DNA of 64,000 bases from Sphaerisporangium rhizosphaerae (GTDB lineage Bacteria > Actinomycetota > Actinomycetes > Streptosporangiales > Streptosporangiaceae): NCBI RefSeq assembly GCF_042665155.1, contig NZ_JBHTCG010000008.1:1-64000 (forward strand). The letters run 5' to 3'. The notes under the pieces were generated by a model. It was not told where the DNA came from. It worked only from the letters and a program-made list of their open reading frames with translations, and searched no databases. Below are positions 34,226 through 43,356 of the stretch, one piece after another. The position numbers and the translations under genes were made by a program. Positions within the stretch are counted from its first letter, which is position 1; each line of letters begins with the position of its first letter.

Positions 34226-35629
34226 TCAGGAGTCGAAGCCGAGCCCCAGCCGGTCCAGGGTGCGCAGCCAGATGTTGCGGCGGCCCTCGTGGGCGTCGGC
34301 CTGCGCGATCGACCAGCGGGTGAGCTGGATGACGCCCGACCTCAGCGGCTCCGGCGGGAACGGCACCGGCTTCTCGCGGACCATGTGAAGCTCGGTGCGC
34401 TCGGTCGGCTCCCCCGACAGCAGGTCCAGCATCACGTTGGCGCCGAACCGCGTCGCGCCGACCCCGAGCCCGGTGTAGCCGACCGCGTAGGCCAGCCGCC
34501 CCCGGTGCGCCTTGCCGAAGAACGCGCTGAACCGGCTGCAGGTGTCGATCACCCCGCCCCAGCGGTGGGTGAAGCGGACCCCCTCCAGTTGGGGGAAGGT
34601 CGTGGAGAAGTGCGAGGCCAGCGTGGCGAAGGTCGCGTCGCGCTGCTCGTACTCCTGCCTGACCCGGCCGCCGTTGTAGTACACGGCGTCGTAGCCACCC
34701 CACAGGATGCGGTCGTCCTCGGTGAGCCGGTAGTAGTGGAACTGGTTGGCCCCGTCGCCGATGCCCTGCCGGTTGCGCCAGCCGACGGAGGCGAGCTGCT
34801 CGGGCGACAGCGGCTCGGTCATCAGCGCGTAGTCGTACACCGGCACGACGAAGTTCTTCAGCCGGCCGAGCAGCGGCGGGAAGACCCCCGTGCCGAGGGC
34901 GACCTTGGCGGCGCGCACCTTGCCGTGCGGGGTGGTCAGCTCGATGGCCGTCCCGTCGTCCCTGAGCGAGCGCACCGGGCTGCGCTCGTAGATGCGCACC
35001 CCGAGCGACAGGCACGCCTCGCGCAGGCCCCAGGCGAGCCGCGCCGGGTCGAGCATCGCGCAGCCGTCACGGTCCCACAGCCCGCCCGCGTAGGTGGGCG
35101 AGGCGACCTCGGCGCGCACCTGGTCCCGGTCCAGCAGACGGTGGTCCATGCCCAGCTCGCGGGCGATCTCCACGTCCTGCGCCATGCCGTCGAGCTGCCA
35201 CGGCTCGGTGGCCACGTGCAGCTCGCCGGTGCGCTCGAAGGCGCAGTCGATGCCGTACCGGGCCACCGTCCGCTCGATCTCGTCGAGGTTGTCCCGGCCG
35301 AGCCGCACGAGGGTGGAGATCTCCTGCGGCCAGCGCGCCAGGCCGTTGGCGAGCCCGTGGGTGAGGCTGGCGACGCAGAAGCCGCCGTTGCGCCCGGAGG
35401 CGGCCCAGCCGACGCGCCGGCCCTCGAGCAGGACGACGTCGAGCGAGGGGTCGCGTTCCTTGGCCAGGAGGGCCGCCCACAGGCCGGAGAACCCGCCGCC
35501 GACCACGGCCAGGTCGGCGGCCGTCTCCTCGAAGAGCCGCCGCAGCGGCTCAGGTTTGTCCGGACTGTCCAACCAGTACGGCTTACGCTCCGCGTCAGCC
35601 AGTGCTTTCAGCGGATCCACGAATTTCAC
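34226..35629 (-). CDS. FAD-dependent amine oxidase, gamma-glutamylputrescine oxidase-like
   Basis: 467-residue DAO-fold flavoenzyme. The FAD-binding GGGFSG is at 44-49, 'GRNGGFC' follows at about 79 and 'YAVGYTGLGVGATRFGA' near 385 closes the FAD site. Similar proteins (PuuB type) oxidise gamma-glutamylputrescine or related amines. It is the last gene of a six-gene minus-strand operon with an aldehyde dehydrogenase and a PotABCD-type transporter, so an amine oxidase in putrescine breakdown is the natural role. No gamma-glutamylputrescine synthetase is in the window, so direct oxidation of another amine remains possible. Confidence 0.83.
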   Translation of the reverse strand: MKFVDPLKALADAERKPYWLDSPDKPEPLRRLFEETAADLAVVGGGFSGLWAALLAKERDPSLDVVLLEGRRVGWAASGRNGGFCVASLTHGLANGLARWPQEISTLVRLGRDNLDEIERTVARYGIDCAFERTGELHVATEPWQLDGMAQDVEIARELGMDHRLLDRDQVRAEVASPTYAGGLWDRDGCAMLDPARLAWGLREACLSLGVRIYERSPVRSLRDDGTAIELTTPHGKVRAAKVALGTGVFPPLLGRLKNFVVPVYDYALMTEPLSPEQLASVGWRNRQGIGDGANQFHYYRLTEDDRILWGGYDAVYYNGGRVRQEYEQRDATFATLASHFSTTFPQLEGVRFTHRWGGVIDTCSRFSAFFGKAHRGRLAYAVGYTGLGVGATRFGANVMLDLLSGEPTERTELHMVREKPVPFPPEPLRSGVIQLTRWSIAQADAHEGRRNIWLRTLDRLGLGFDS

Positions 35630-35686
35630 GTCCCTACGAACTGCGTCGTATGTCCCGGCAGGGTGGCCGGGTGATGGTCTCCCGCG

Positions 35687-36574
35687 TCAGGTGCGACGGC
35701 GGGAGGTCACCGTGTTGATCACGGCGATCGCCACGCCGACCGCGAAGATCAGCGTGCCGAGGATGTTGACCTGTGGCGGGACGCCGATGCGGACGGCGCC
35801 GTAGATCCACAGGGGGAAGGTGGTGGTCGTGCCGCTGGTGAACTGGGTGATGACGAAGTCGTCGATCGACAGCGCGAACGCCAGCAGGGCTCCGGAGATG
35901 ACACCCGGGAGGATCATCGGGAAGGTGACCCGCCAGAAGGTGATCCAGGTCGAGGCGCCCAGGTCGCGCGCGGCCTCCTCCACCGAGCCGTCCAGGCCGA
36001 CGACCCTGGCCCGCACGGTCACCGCGACGAACGACACCGAGAACAGCACGTGCGCGATGACGACGGTCCAGTAGCCGGTCTGCACGCCCATGCTGATGAA
36101 CAGCGACAGCAGCGAGGTGCCCATGACCAGCTCGGGCGAGGAGATCGCCGCGAACATGACCAGGTTGGTGGCCCCCTGCCCGCGGAAGCGGTAGCGGCCG
36201 AGGGCGATGCCCATCAGCGTGCCGAGCGCGGTGGTGACGGCCGTGGCGATCAGCGCGATCGAGATGGAGTTCCACAGGGCGCCGGTCAGCTCGGGGTAGT
36301 CGCCGAGCCGCCCCCACCACTTGAAGGTGAAGCCCTGCCAGCTCACGTTCGACTTGCTCTTGGTGTCGTTGAACCCGAACACGATCATCACGGCGATCGG
36401 GAGGAACAGCCACACCAGCACGAGCCAGGTGTAGGCGAACAGCACGCGGTCGCCCTTGCGGGAGCGTCCGCGGCGCGGCGGCCCCGGCGCGGGCGCCTCG
36501 GCCCGCGGCGCGGTCGCGGTGCTCACCGGGGGGCTCGCCGGGGGGCTCGGAGGGATGCTCGCCGGGCCGCTCAT
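35687..36574 (-). CDS. potC: Polyamine ABC transporter permease PotC
   Basis: 295 residues. A cytoplasmic Pro/Ala-rich extension (1-40) precedes six helices; the EAA-type loop contacting the ATPase is 'EEAARDLGASTWITFWRVTFP' near 205-222 (split here by description). It is typical of the PotC half of spermidine/putrescine importers. Its ATG overlaps the potB stop by 4 bp. Together with PotB it forms the membrane channel fed by PotD and driven by PotA. Confidence 0.88.
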   Translation of the reverse strand: MSGPASIPPSPPASPPVSTATAPRAEAPAPGPPRRGRSRKGDRVLFAYTWLVLVWLFLPIAVMIVFGFNDTKSKSNVSWQGFTFKWWGRLGDYPELTGALWNSISIALIATAVTTALGTLMGIALGRYRFRGQGATNLVMFAAISSPELVMGTSLLSLFISMGVQTGYWTVVIAHVLFSVSFVAVTVRARVVGLDGSVEEAARDLGASTWITFWRVTFPMILPGVISGALLAFALSIDDFVITQFTSGTTTTFPLWIYGAVRIGVPPQVNILGTLIFAVGVAIAVINTVTSRRRT

Positions 36575-37425
36575 CGGGCCGCCGCCTCGAGGACGTTCTC
36601 GGTGCCAAGGGCCCGGGCGTAGACGAAGATGCCGACGAGCATCACCGCCATCAGCGTGAACGACAGCGCGGCGCCGACCGGGTAGTTGTTGTTCGTCAGG
36701 TACTCTGTCTGGATGATGTTGCCGATCATCGTGTTGGCCGGGCCGCCGAGGATCGCGGCGTTGACGTAGTCGGAGGTCATCGGGACGAAGGTCATCAGCA
36801 CTCCGGCGAACACCCCCGGCAGGGACAGCGGCAGCACGATCTTGGTGAACGACTCCCGGGGCGTGGCGTACAGGTCGTGGGCCGCCTCCACCACGCGGGG
36901 GTCCACCCGCTCCAGCGCAACGTAGATCGGCAGGATCATGAACGGCAGGTAGTTGTAGGTCAGGCCGAAGATGACCGCGACCGAGGTCGCCAGGATGTGG
37001 AAGTCCGCCGGCAGCATCCCCGCGTCCTTCAGCGGCTGCAGCAGGATGCCGTCGTCGGCGAGCAGGAACTTCCACGACACCGTGCGCAGCACGAACGACA
37101 CGAAGAACGGCAGCAGCACCAGCAGCAGGTAGGTCGACTTGCGGCTGCCGCCCTTGAAGGCGATCCAGTACGCCACGGGGTAGGCGAGCGCGATGGCCGC
37201 CACCGTGCCGATGAGGCCGTAGCCGACCGACCGCAGGAACTGCGTCTTGTACTGCACCAGCGCGTCGGTGTAGTTGGCGAAGTGGAAGGTCTGGGCGAAG
37301 CCGTACACGACGTCGCCCTCCTGGGTGGAGACCGAGGCCATGAACACCAGCGGGACCACCAGGAACAGCACCAGCCACAGCCCGCCCGGGAGGATGAGCA
37401 GGTAGGGCGCGAGCTTGCGTCTCAT
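36571..37425 (-). CDS. potB: Polyamine ABC transporter permease PotB
   Basis: 284 residues with six predicted helices and an EAA loop ('EAAHDLYATPRESFTKIVLP', about 183-202). The first periplasmic region (about 30-75) is hydrophilic, as in PotB. It starts 4 bp after the potD stop and overlaps potC, so the four transporter genes are translated together. Confidence 0.88.
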   Translation of the reverse strand: MRRKLAPYLLILPGGLWLVLFLVVPLVFMASVSTQEGDVVYGFAQTFHFANYTDALVQYKTQFLRSVGYGLIGTVAAIALAYPVAYWIAFKGGSRKSTYLLLVLLPFFVSFVLRTVSWKFLLADDGILLQPLKDAGMLPADFHILATSVAVIFGLTYNYLPFMILPIYVALERVDPRVVEAAHDLYATPRESFTKIVLPLSLPGVFAGVLMTFVPMTSDYVNAAILGGPANTMIGNIIQTEYLTNNNYPVGAALSFTLMAVMLVGIFVYARALGTENVLEAAAR

Positions 37426-37429
37426 GGCG

Positions 37430-38701
37430 CTAGCCCTGGGCGATCGGCTGGAAGATGTGCTCGAAGACCTTCTCCTCGGCCGGCGTCAGGGTCTTGTAGG
37501 TGCGCAGCTTGGCCAGGTCGGACTCCGACGGGAAGATCAGCGGGCTGCTCGCCAGCAGGTCGAGCGACTTCTTGTCCTCCCCGCTCGCCTTGGCGGCGTC
37601 GGCCTTGACGACCTGCTGGGCGCCGGGCACGGGGGTGATGTAGTTGATGGACTCGGCCAGGGCCGCCGCCACCTCGGGCTTGTAGACGTAGTCCATCATG
37701 GCCAGGGCGTCGACCGGGTTCTGCGCGGTCTTGGGGATGCACATGTTGTCGGTCCAGATCGTGCCCCCCTCCTGGGGGATCACGAACTTCAGATCCTGGC
37801 CCTCGGCGATCTGCTGGAACACGTCGCCCGACCAGGCCATGCAGATCCAGATGTCGCCGCGCACCAGCGCGTCCACGTAGTCGTTCTCGTAGTACTTGCG
37901 CACGAGCCCGGCGTCGCGCTGCTGCTGGAGCTTCTGGCCGGCCTTCTCCCAGTCGGCCTGGGTGGACTTGTCCGGGTCGATGCCCAGCGCGAACAGCCCG
38001 AAGTTGGCGATCTCCTGGGTGTCGAGCAGCATGCCGACCTTGCCCTTGTACTTGGGGTTCCAGAGCTCCTGGATGCTCGCGATCTCCCCGTCGACGTACT
38101 TGGGGTTGTAGGCGATGCCGGTGATGCCGGACTGCCACGGAATCGTGTAGGTGTTGTCCGGGTCGTAGGTGGGGTTCTTGTACTTGGCGCCCGCGTTGGC
38201 GGCGAAGTTCGGCAGCTTCTCGTGGTCGAGCGCCACCAGGTAGCCGAGCGCGATCGCCCGGGTCAGCTGGATGCCGTTGGTCATCACCATCAGGTCGTAG
38301 CCGATGTCCTGGCCGGCGGCGAGCTGCGGCTGGATCTTGCCGAACCAGGTGGAGTTGTCCTGGATGGCCTCCTGGTAGGTGACCTTGATGCCCGTCTCCT
38401 TGGTGAACTTCTCCAGGGTCGGGTACTTCTTGCCGTCCTTGTCGATGTAGAGCGGCCAGTTGGCGAAGCGCAGCGTCCCGTTCTTGGTCTTGTCGGCCCA
38501 GTAGCCGGCGGCCGCGCTGGGCTTGGGCGGCTCGACCTTCTTTCCCTGGACGCCGCAGGCCGCCAGGCCCATCGCGGCGGCGGACAGGCCCGCCAGGCGC
38601 AGGGCGTCACGCCGGCTGACGCCGTCGCCGCCACGGTTCGGGGGCAGGCCGCGACGCTGGGTCAGGCCACGCAGGAACGCGAGATCACGAGGAGGGGTCA
38701 T
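37430..38701 (-). CDS. potD: Polyamine-binding lipoprotein PotD
   Basis: 423 residues. The N-terminus carries a twin-arginine motif (SRRDAL at 29-34) and a lipobox LAAC with C49, so it is likely a Tat-exported lipoprotein. The mature part is a type 2 periplasmic-binding fold with 'GYWADKTKNGTLRFANWPLY' at its start, as in spermidine/putrescine-binding proteins. ATG 38701 was chosen; a TTG at 38713 overlaps the potA stop. It delivers polyamine to PotBC at the outer face of the membrane. Confidence 0.87.
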   Translation of the reverse strand: MTPPRDLAFLRGLTQRRGLPPNRGGDGVSRRDALRLAGLSAAAMGLAACGVQGKKVEPPKPSAAAGYWADKTKNGTLRFANWPLYIDKDGKKYPTLEKFTKETGIKVTYQEAIQDNSTWFGKIQPQLAAGQDIGYDLMVMTNGIQLTRAIALGYLVALDHEKLPNFAANAGAKYKNPTYDPDNTYTIPWQSGITGIAYNPKYVDGEIASIQELWNPKYKGKVGMLLDTQEIANFGLFALGIDPDKSTQADWEKAGQKLQQQRDAGLVRKYYENDYVDALVRGDIWICMAWSGDVFQQIAEGQDLKFVIPQEGGTIWTDNMCIPKTAQNPVDALAMMDYVYKPEVAAALAESINYITPVPGAQQVVKADAAKASGEDKKSLDLLASSPLIFPSESDLAKLRTYKTLTPAEEKVFEHIFQPIAQG

Positions 38702-38709
38702 GAGGTGGT

Positions 38710-39861
38710 TCAACTTCCTATCGCGTACGAGTGGTGCGGCTGCCAGGACAGCCAGACGGAGTCACCGCGCTCCGCCGTGATGCTGCTGTCGTTGGCGTTC
38801 TGCTCGAAGACCGTGAACTCCGCCCCGCCCGCCAGGTTCACGGCATAGCTGTTGTAGGTGCCGAGATAGGCCACCTCGGCCACGGTGCCCCGTACGGCGC
38901 TGAGGTCCGCGACGGGCTCCTCCCGCGAGATCCTGATCTTCTCGGGCCGCACGGTCACCTCGACCGGGCCGTCCAGCCCCGTCCCCTCGGCGACCGGCAC
39001 CAGCACCCGGTCACGCTCCCCGAGCCGCACCATCGCCATGCCCCCGTCGACCCGCTCGGCCGTGCCGGCGAGCAGGTTGGAGGTGCCGATGAACCCGGCG
39101 ACGAACTTGGTCGCCGGCCGCTCGTAGATCTCCCTCGGACCGGCCAGCTGCTCGACCAGGCCGTCGTTCATGACGGCGATGCGGTCGCTCATGGTGAGCG
39201 CCTCGTTCTGGTCGTGGGTCACGTACACGAAGGTGATGCCCACCTCGCGCTGGATGCGCTTCAGCTCGATCTGCATCGCCTGGCGCAGCTTGAGGTCCAG
39301 CGCGCCGAGCGGCTCGTCCAGCAGCAGCGCCCGGGGGTGGTTCACCAGCGCCCGGGCCAGGGCGACCCGCTGCTGCTGACCGCCGGACATCTCGCGCGGC
39401 CGGCGCTTCTCGCGGCCGGTGAGGTCCACGATCTCCAGCATCTCGCCGACCCGCCGCCTGAGCTCCTGGTCGGGGACGCGCCTGCGCCGCAGCCCGAAGG
39501 CCACGTTCTCCCACACGTTCATGTGCGGGAACAGCGCGTAGGACTGGAAGACCATGTTCACGTCGCGCTTGTTCGGCGGGACGTCGGTGACGTCCTGCCC
39601 GTGCAGCCGTACGGCGCCCCGCGTGGGGTCCTCGAACCCGGCGATCATCCGCATGGTGGTTGTCTTGCCGCAGCCCGAGGGCCCCAGCATGGAGAAGAAC
39701 TCGCCTTCGGAGATCGACAGGCTGACCCCTTTGACGGCCTGGACGATCTCCCCGTGCGCTTGGTATTCCTTGACGACCCCGTCGAGCTCGATGGCGGGCA
39801 CCGTGGAGATGTCGGAGGCGACCGCGGAGGCCGCCTCCTTGCCCGCCTGGATATCCGTCAT
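38710..39861 (-). CDS. potA: Polyamine ABC transporter ATPase PotA
   Basis: 383 residues. Walker A GPSGCGKTT at 60-68, signature 'MSGGQQQRVALARAL', Walker B 'LLLDEPLGALD', followed by a TOBE regulatory domain (about 280-380). Length and the C-terminal domain match PotA rather than a short ATPase. Second gene of the operon, 64 bp after the aldehyde dehydrogenase stop. It powers import of putrescine or spermidine. Confidence 0.9.
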   Translation of the reverse strand: MTDIQAGKEAASAVASDISTVPAIELDGVVKEYQAHGEIVQAVKGVSLSISEGEFFSMLGPSGCGKTTTMRMIAGFEDPTRGAVRLHGQDVTDVPPNKRDVNMVFQSYALFPHMNVWENVAFGLRRRRVPDQELRRRVGEMLEIVDLTGREKRRPREMSGGQQQRVALARALVNHPRALLLDEPLGALDLKLRQAMQIELKRIQREVGITFVYVTHDQNEALTMSDRIAVMNDGLVEQLAGPREIYERPATKFVAGFIGTSNLLAGTAERVDGGMAMVRLGERDRVLVPVAEGTGLDGPVEVTVRPEKIRISREEPVADLSAVRGTVAEVAYLGTYNSYAVNLAGGAEFTVFEQNANDSSITAERGDSVWLSWQPHHSYAIGS

Positions 39862-39925
39862 TCCAGGCTTATCCCTTACCTATGTCGGCGGCGTGCGCCG
39901 ATGTAGTGCGTGTGGTGCTCGGTGA

Positions 39926-41359
39926 TCACTCACCGATGTAGTGCATGACGTGCTTGACCCGGGTGTAGTCGTGCAGGCCGAAGACCGACAGGTCCTTGCC
40001 GTAGCCCGAGTGCTTGAACCCGCCGTGCGGCATCTCCGAGACGAACGGGATGTGGGTGTTCACCCACACCACGCCGAAGTCCAGCCGCCGCGACATCCGC
40101 ATGGCCCGGCCGTGGTCGGAGGTCCACACCGACGCCGACAGGCCGTACTTCACGTCGTTGGCCTTGGTGAGCGCCTCGGCCTCGTCGGAGAAGGTCTGCA
40201 CCGTGATGACCGGCCCGAACACCTCGGTCTGGATCATCTCGTCGTCCTGCTGGAGCCCGTCGACCACCGTCGGCTCGAAGAAGTACCCCTTGTCGCCCAC
40301 GCGCCGCCCGCCGGTGACGACCTTGGCGTGACCGGGCACGCGCTCAAGGAAGCCCTCGACCCTGGCCAGTTGGCCGGCGTTGTTGAGCGGGCCGTAGAAG
40401 GCGTCCTCGACCTCCAGGCCGCCGGTCCTGGTGGCCGCCGCCGCCTCGGCCAGCGCGGCGAGGAACGGCTCGTGGATGCTCTCGTGGACCAGCACCCGGC
40501 AGGCCGCGGTGCAGTCCTGGCCCGCGTTGTACAGGCCGGCGCCCGCGATCGCCTCGGCCACCGCGGGGATGTCCCTGACGTCCTCGAACACGACGACCGG
40601 CGCCTTGCCGCCCAGCTCCAGGTGCACCCGCTTGAGGTCGTCGGCCGCCGACTTGGCGACCTGGACGCCCGCGCCCACCGAGCCGGTGATCGCCACCATC
40701 GACGCCGACGGGTGGCCCACCACCCTCGCGCCGGTCTCACGGTCGCCGACGACGACGTTGAAGACGCCGGGCGGGAGGATCTCGCCGATGATCTCGGCCA
40801 GCTTCACCGTGGACACCGGGGTGGTGTCGGAGGGCTTGAGCACGACCGTGTTGCCGGCCGCGAGGGCCGGGGCGATCTTCCAGACCGCCATCATCATCGG
40901 GTAGTTCCACGGGGTCACCTGGCCCACCACGCCGATCGGCTCGTGGCGGATCACCGAGGTGTGGTCGGCGAGGAACTCCCCGGAGGTCGGGCCCTCCAGC
41001 GTGCGCGCGGCGCCCGCAAAGAAGCGGAAGTGGTCGGCCGCCGGCGGGATCTCGTCCTCGGCCATGCGCACACGCGGCTTGCCCGTGTTGCGGCACTCGG
41101 CCTCGACGAGCTCGTCGGCCCGCGCCTCGATGGCGTCGGCGATCTTCAGCAGGTGGCCGGCGCGCTCCCCGGGGGTGCTCTGGCCCCACGACTCGAACGC
41201 AGCGAGCGCCGCGGCGTAGGCCGCGTCCACGTCCTCCTGCCCGGAGACCGGCGCCTGGAGGTAGACCTCCCCCGTGCTCGGGTCGATCACGTCGGAGAAC
41301 TGGCCGCTCTTGGCGTCCGCGAGCTCACCATTGATGAAGTTCTGCAGACGGCTGGTCAA
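39926..41359 (-). CDS. Aminobutyraldehyde dehydrogenase-type aldehyde dehydrogenase
   Basis: 477-residue ALDH superfamily member. Catalytic C283 ('NAGQDCTAACRV') and general base E248 ('HLELGGKAP') are present, with the NAD-binding 'TGSVGAG' at 225-231. Resembles gamma-aminobutyraldehyde dehydrogenases. TTG 41359 is the start, since GGAGG lies 6 bp upstream. First gene of the operon with the Pot transporter and amine oxidase: it would oxidise 4-aminobutanal, made by the oxidase, to GABA. Divergent from the Lrp/AsnC regulator, with half-sites in between. Confidence 0.87.
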   Translation of the reverse strand: MTSRLQNFINGELADAKSGQFSDVIDPSTGEVYLQAPVSGQEDVDAAYAAALAAFESWGQSTPGERAGHLLKIADAIEARADELVEAECRNTGKPRVRMAEDEIPPAADHFRFFAGAARTLEGPTSGEFLADHTSVIRHEPIGVVGQVTPWNYPMMMAVWKIAPALAAGNTVVLKPSDTTPVSTVKLAEIIGEILPPGVFNVVVGDRETGARVVGHPSASMVAITGSVGAGVQVAKSAADDLKRVHLELGGKAPVVVFEDVRDIPAVAEAIAGAGLYNAGQDCTAACRVLVHESIHEPFLAALAEAAAATRTGGLEVEDAFYGPLNNAGQLARVEGFLERVPGHAKVVTGGRRVGDKGYFFEPTVVDGLQQDDEMIQTEVFGPVITVQTFSDEAEALTKANDVKYGLSASVWTSDHGRAMRMSRRLDFGVVWVNTHIPFVSEMPHGGFKHSGYGKDLSVFGLHDYTRVKHVMHYIGE

Positions 41360-41413
41360 CGTTGACCTCCTCTGGAGGTGGCTGAGTTGTCGCGACTCTG
41401 ACAGAGGCCAGGG

Positions 41414-41458
41414 GCTACGACAAGGGATTTCGTCGCGAATATATCAAATTGCTACGAA
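41414..41458. promoter_or_regulatory. Candidate Lrp/AsnC binding sites
   Basis: GCTACGA (41414-41420), TCGTCGC (41430-41436, same motif inverted with one change) and GCTACGA (41451-41457) form alternating half-sites; the last two make TTCGT-N20-ACGAA around an AT-rich core. They lie between the divergent aldehyde dehydrogenase and regulator genes. Multiple spaced half-sites suit the octameric Lrp family. Confidence 0.5.
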
Positions 41459-41575
41459 TTCGCTTGACAGGGCACGACGAGCTGACAACATGTCGCACCA
41501 GGACCGCAACATGGCGGGAACAACTCCGTAATCGCCGCGCTGTAGCGGTCTCGGGTGCTGAGGAAGGACGCGGAG

Positions 41576-42076
41576 ATGACGACGCCGCCGAAGGCGCGAC
41601 GGGACAACAACCACGACGCCAAGCCGGGTCCGGTGGTGCTGGACGAGATCTCCAAGCAGATCATCGAGCAGTTGCAGACCGACGGGCGCAAGCCCTACGC
41701 CGCCATCGGCAAGGCCGTCGGGCTCTCGGAGGCCGCCGTGCGCCAGCGGGTGCAACGCCTCCTGGACGCCGGCGTCATGCAGATCGTGGCCGTCACCGAC
41801 CCCCTCACCCTCGGCTTCCCGCGCCAGGCCATGATCGGCATCAAGTGCGAGGGCGACCTGGAGACGGTCGCCGACAAGCTGTCGTCCATCGACGAGATCG
41901 ACTACGTCGTCCTCACGGCCGGATCGCTGGACATCATGGTCGAAGTCGTCTGCGAGGGCGACAGCCACCTGCTGGAGATCCTCGGCAAGATCAGGGCCAT
42001 CCCCACCGTGCGCGCCACCGAGACCTTCGTCTACCTCAAGCTGCGCAAGCAAACCTACTCCTGGGGCACCCGCTGA
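41576..42076 (+). CDS. Lrp/AsnC-family transcriptional regulator
   Basis: 166 residues. A helix-turn-helix (about 20-70, 'DEISKQIIEQLQTDGRKPYAAIGKAVGLSEAAVRQRV' region) is followed by a RAM ligand-binding domain (about 85-160). ATG 41576 has AGGAAGGA 7 bp upstream. Divergent from the putrescine operon, so it probably controls that operon in response to a polyamine or amino acid. An N-terminal basic tail (1-17) precedes the DNA-binding domain. Activator or repressor role cannot be read from sequence. Confidence 0.9.
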   Translation: MTTPPKARRDNNHDAKPGPVVLDEISKQIIEQLQTDGRKPYAAIGKAVGLSEAAVRQRVQRLLDAGVMQIVAVTDPLTLGFPRQAMIGIKCEGDLETVADKLSSIDEIDYVVLTAGSLDIMVEVVCEGDSHLLEILGKIRAIPTVRATETFVYLKLRKQTYSWGTR

Positions 42077-42107
42077 CCGGCACGGGGCCCGCCACCGCCG
42101 CACGGCG

Positions 42108-43244
42108 TCACACGGGCTGGCCCTGCTCCCCGACCAGGGCCTCGCGGCGGTCCAGGACGCCGGCGATCTCGGCGAGGAACGCGTCCACCTGGGTCACGGC
42201 GTAACCGGTCTTGAACACGACGGTGGAGAAGGTCGCCTTCCTCACCTGCTCGGCCGTCAACGGGTGGTCACCGGTGCCACGCAGGGTCGCGACCACGTGG
42301 TCGAGGAAGACGTCCACCTCGTCCTCGTTGTAGCCGGCCCCGAGCCGGGCGGGCCGGAACAGCACGCGCTCGACCCGCGCCGCCTGCTCCTCCAGCCAGG
42401 CCGCGGCCGGCCGGCCCGTCCCGGACCGCTCGGAGGACGCCTCCCCCGCCTCCGGCGCGGCCGGGCCGCGTGCCGTCACCTTGGGCATTCCCGGCAGCGT
42501 CGGCGCGTCGTCGTCTTCCTCCGAACCACTGGAACCCTTCGCGCCTTTGACGCCCACCCTGCTTGTGGCGCCCTCCGCGCCCGTCTGGCCTTCCCGCGCC
42601 CCTGACGGCGGCACGGCCACGGACGGCCCGGGCATCGGGGCGGCCACGGAGGGCTCGGGCACCGGGGCGGCCTGCGGGGCGGAGAAGGCCGGCGCGGACA
42701 GCGGGTCGGCCGGCTCGAACAGGGAGGCCGGCCTCGGCGTGCCGGACGCCGGAGCGGGACGGAACGGCTCGAACGCGGGCCTCGGCCGGGCGGACTCCGG
42801 CGGACCGGGCGGCTTCGGCCAGGCAGGGTCGGACGGGGCGGCCGGCTTGGGCCGGGCGAACTCCGAAGGGGCCGCCGGCCTGGGCCAGGCGGACTCCGCG
42901 GCGGCGACCGGCTTGGGCCAGGCGGACTCCGCGGCGGCGGCGGGCGACGCGGCCACGGGAGCGGCGGCGGACGGTGAAGGCGCGGAGCCGGGAGCCCCCG
43001 TCGCGGCCGTATCGCCGCGGATCTCCACCGCGATCACGAAGGCGTCGAGCGCGTAATCGACGGCCGTCTCGTTGTATCCCCCCAATTTGGCGTTGAAGCG
43101 AGCCGAGCGGATCTCCTCGGCGGTGATCGGCGGGCCGTCCAGGACACCGCGGCCGAGGGTCGCCTCAATGCGCTGAATAAGCGCGTCGACCTGGTCAGGG
43201 TCATAGCCGGTCCGCACGCCGAGCACGCGGGGAAAGCGGTTCAC
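42108..43244 (-). CDS. DivIVA-domain repeat protein
   Basis: 378 residues with four short DivIVA-type motifs, two at each end: near 4-30 ('GYDPDQVDALI'), 41-73 ('GYNETAVDYAL'), 302-328 ('GYNEDEVDVFLD') and 338-370 ('GYAVTQVDAFLAEI'). Between them (about 80-285) is a disordered Pro/Ala linker holding a degenerate repeat of about 12 residues around AWPKP/ARPKP. Family members are known as DivIVA domain repeat proteins; the motif occurs in polar-growth scaffolds, but their own role is not settled. GTG 43244 with GGAGG 7 bp upstream. Convergent with the Lrp gene. Confidence 0.8.
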   Translation of the reverse strand: MNRFPRVLGVRTGYDPDQVDALIQRIEATLGRGVLDGPPITAEEIRSARFNAKLGGYNETAVDYALDAFVIAVEIRGDTAATGAPGSAPSPSAAAPVAASPAAAAESAWPKPVAAAESAWPRPAAPSEFARPKPAAPSDPAWPKPPGPPESARPRPAFEPFRPAPASGTPRPASLFEPADPLSAPAFSAPQAAPVPEPSVAAPMPGPSVAVPPSGAREGQTGAEGATSRVGVKGAKGSSGSEEDDDAPTLPGMPKVTARGPAAPEAGEASSERSGTGRPAAAWLEEQAARVERVLFRPARLGAGYNEDEVDVFLDHVVATLRGTGDHPLTAEQVRKATFSTVVFKTGYAVTQVDAFLAEIAGVLDRREALVGEQGQPV

Positions 43245-43356
43245 GCCACATCCTCCAGGTTCACACCCCGGCCATTATTTCCCTCCTTTACCATTCTGAA
43301 CGTATGACATGGGGAAATCCAGGAAGTTAGCCGCCGACCGGTAGGCTTGCCGACCT

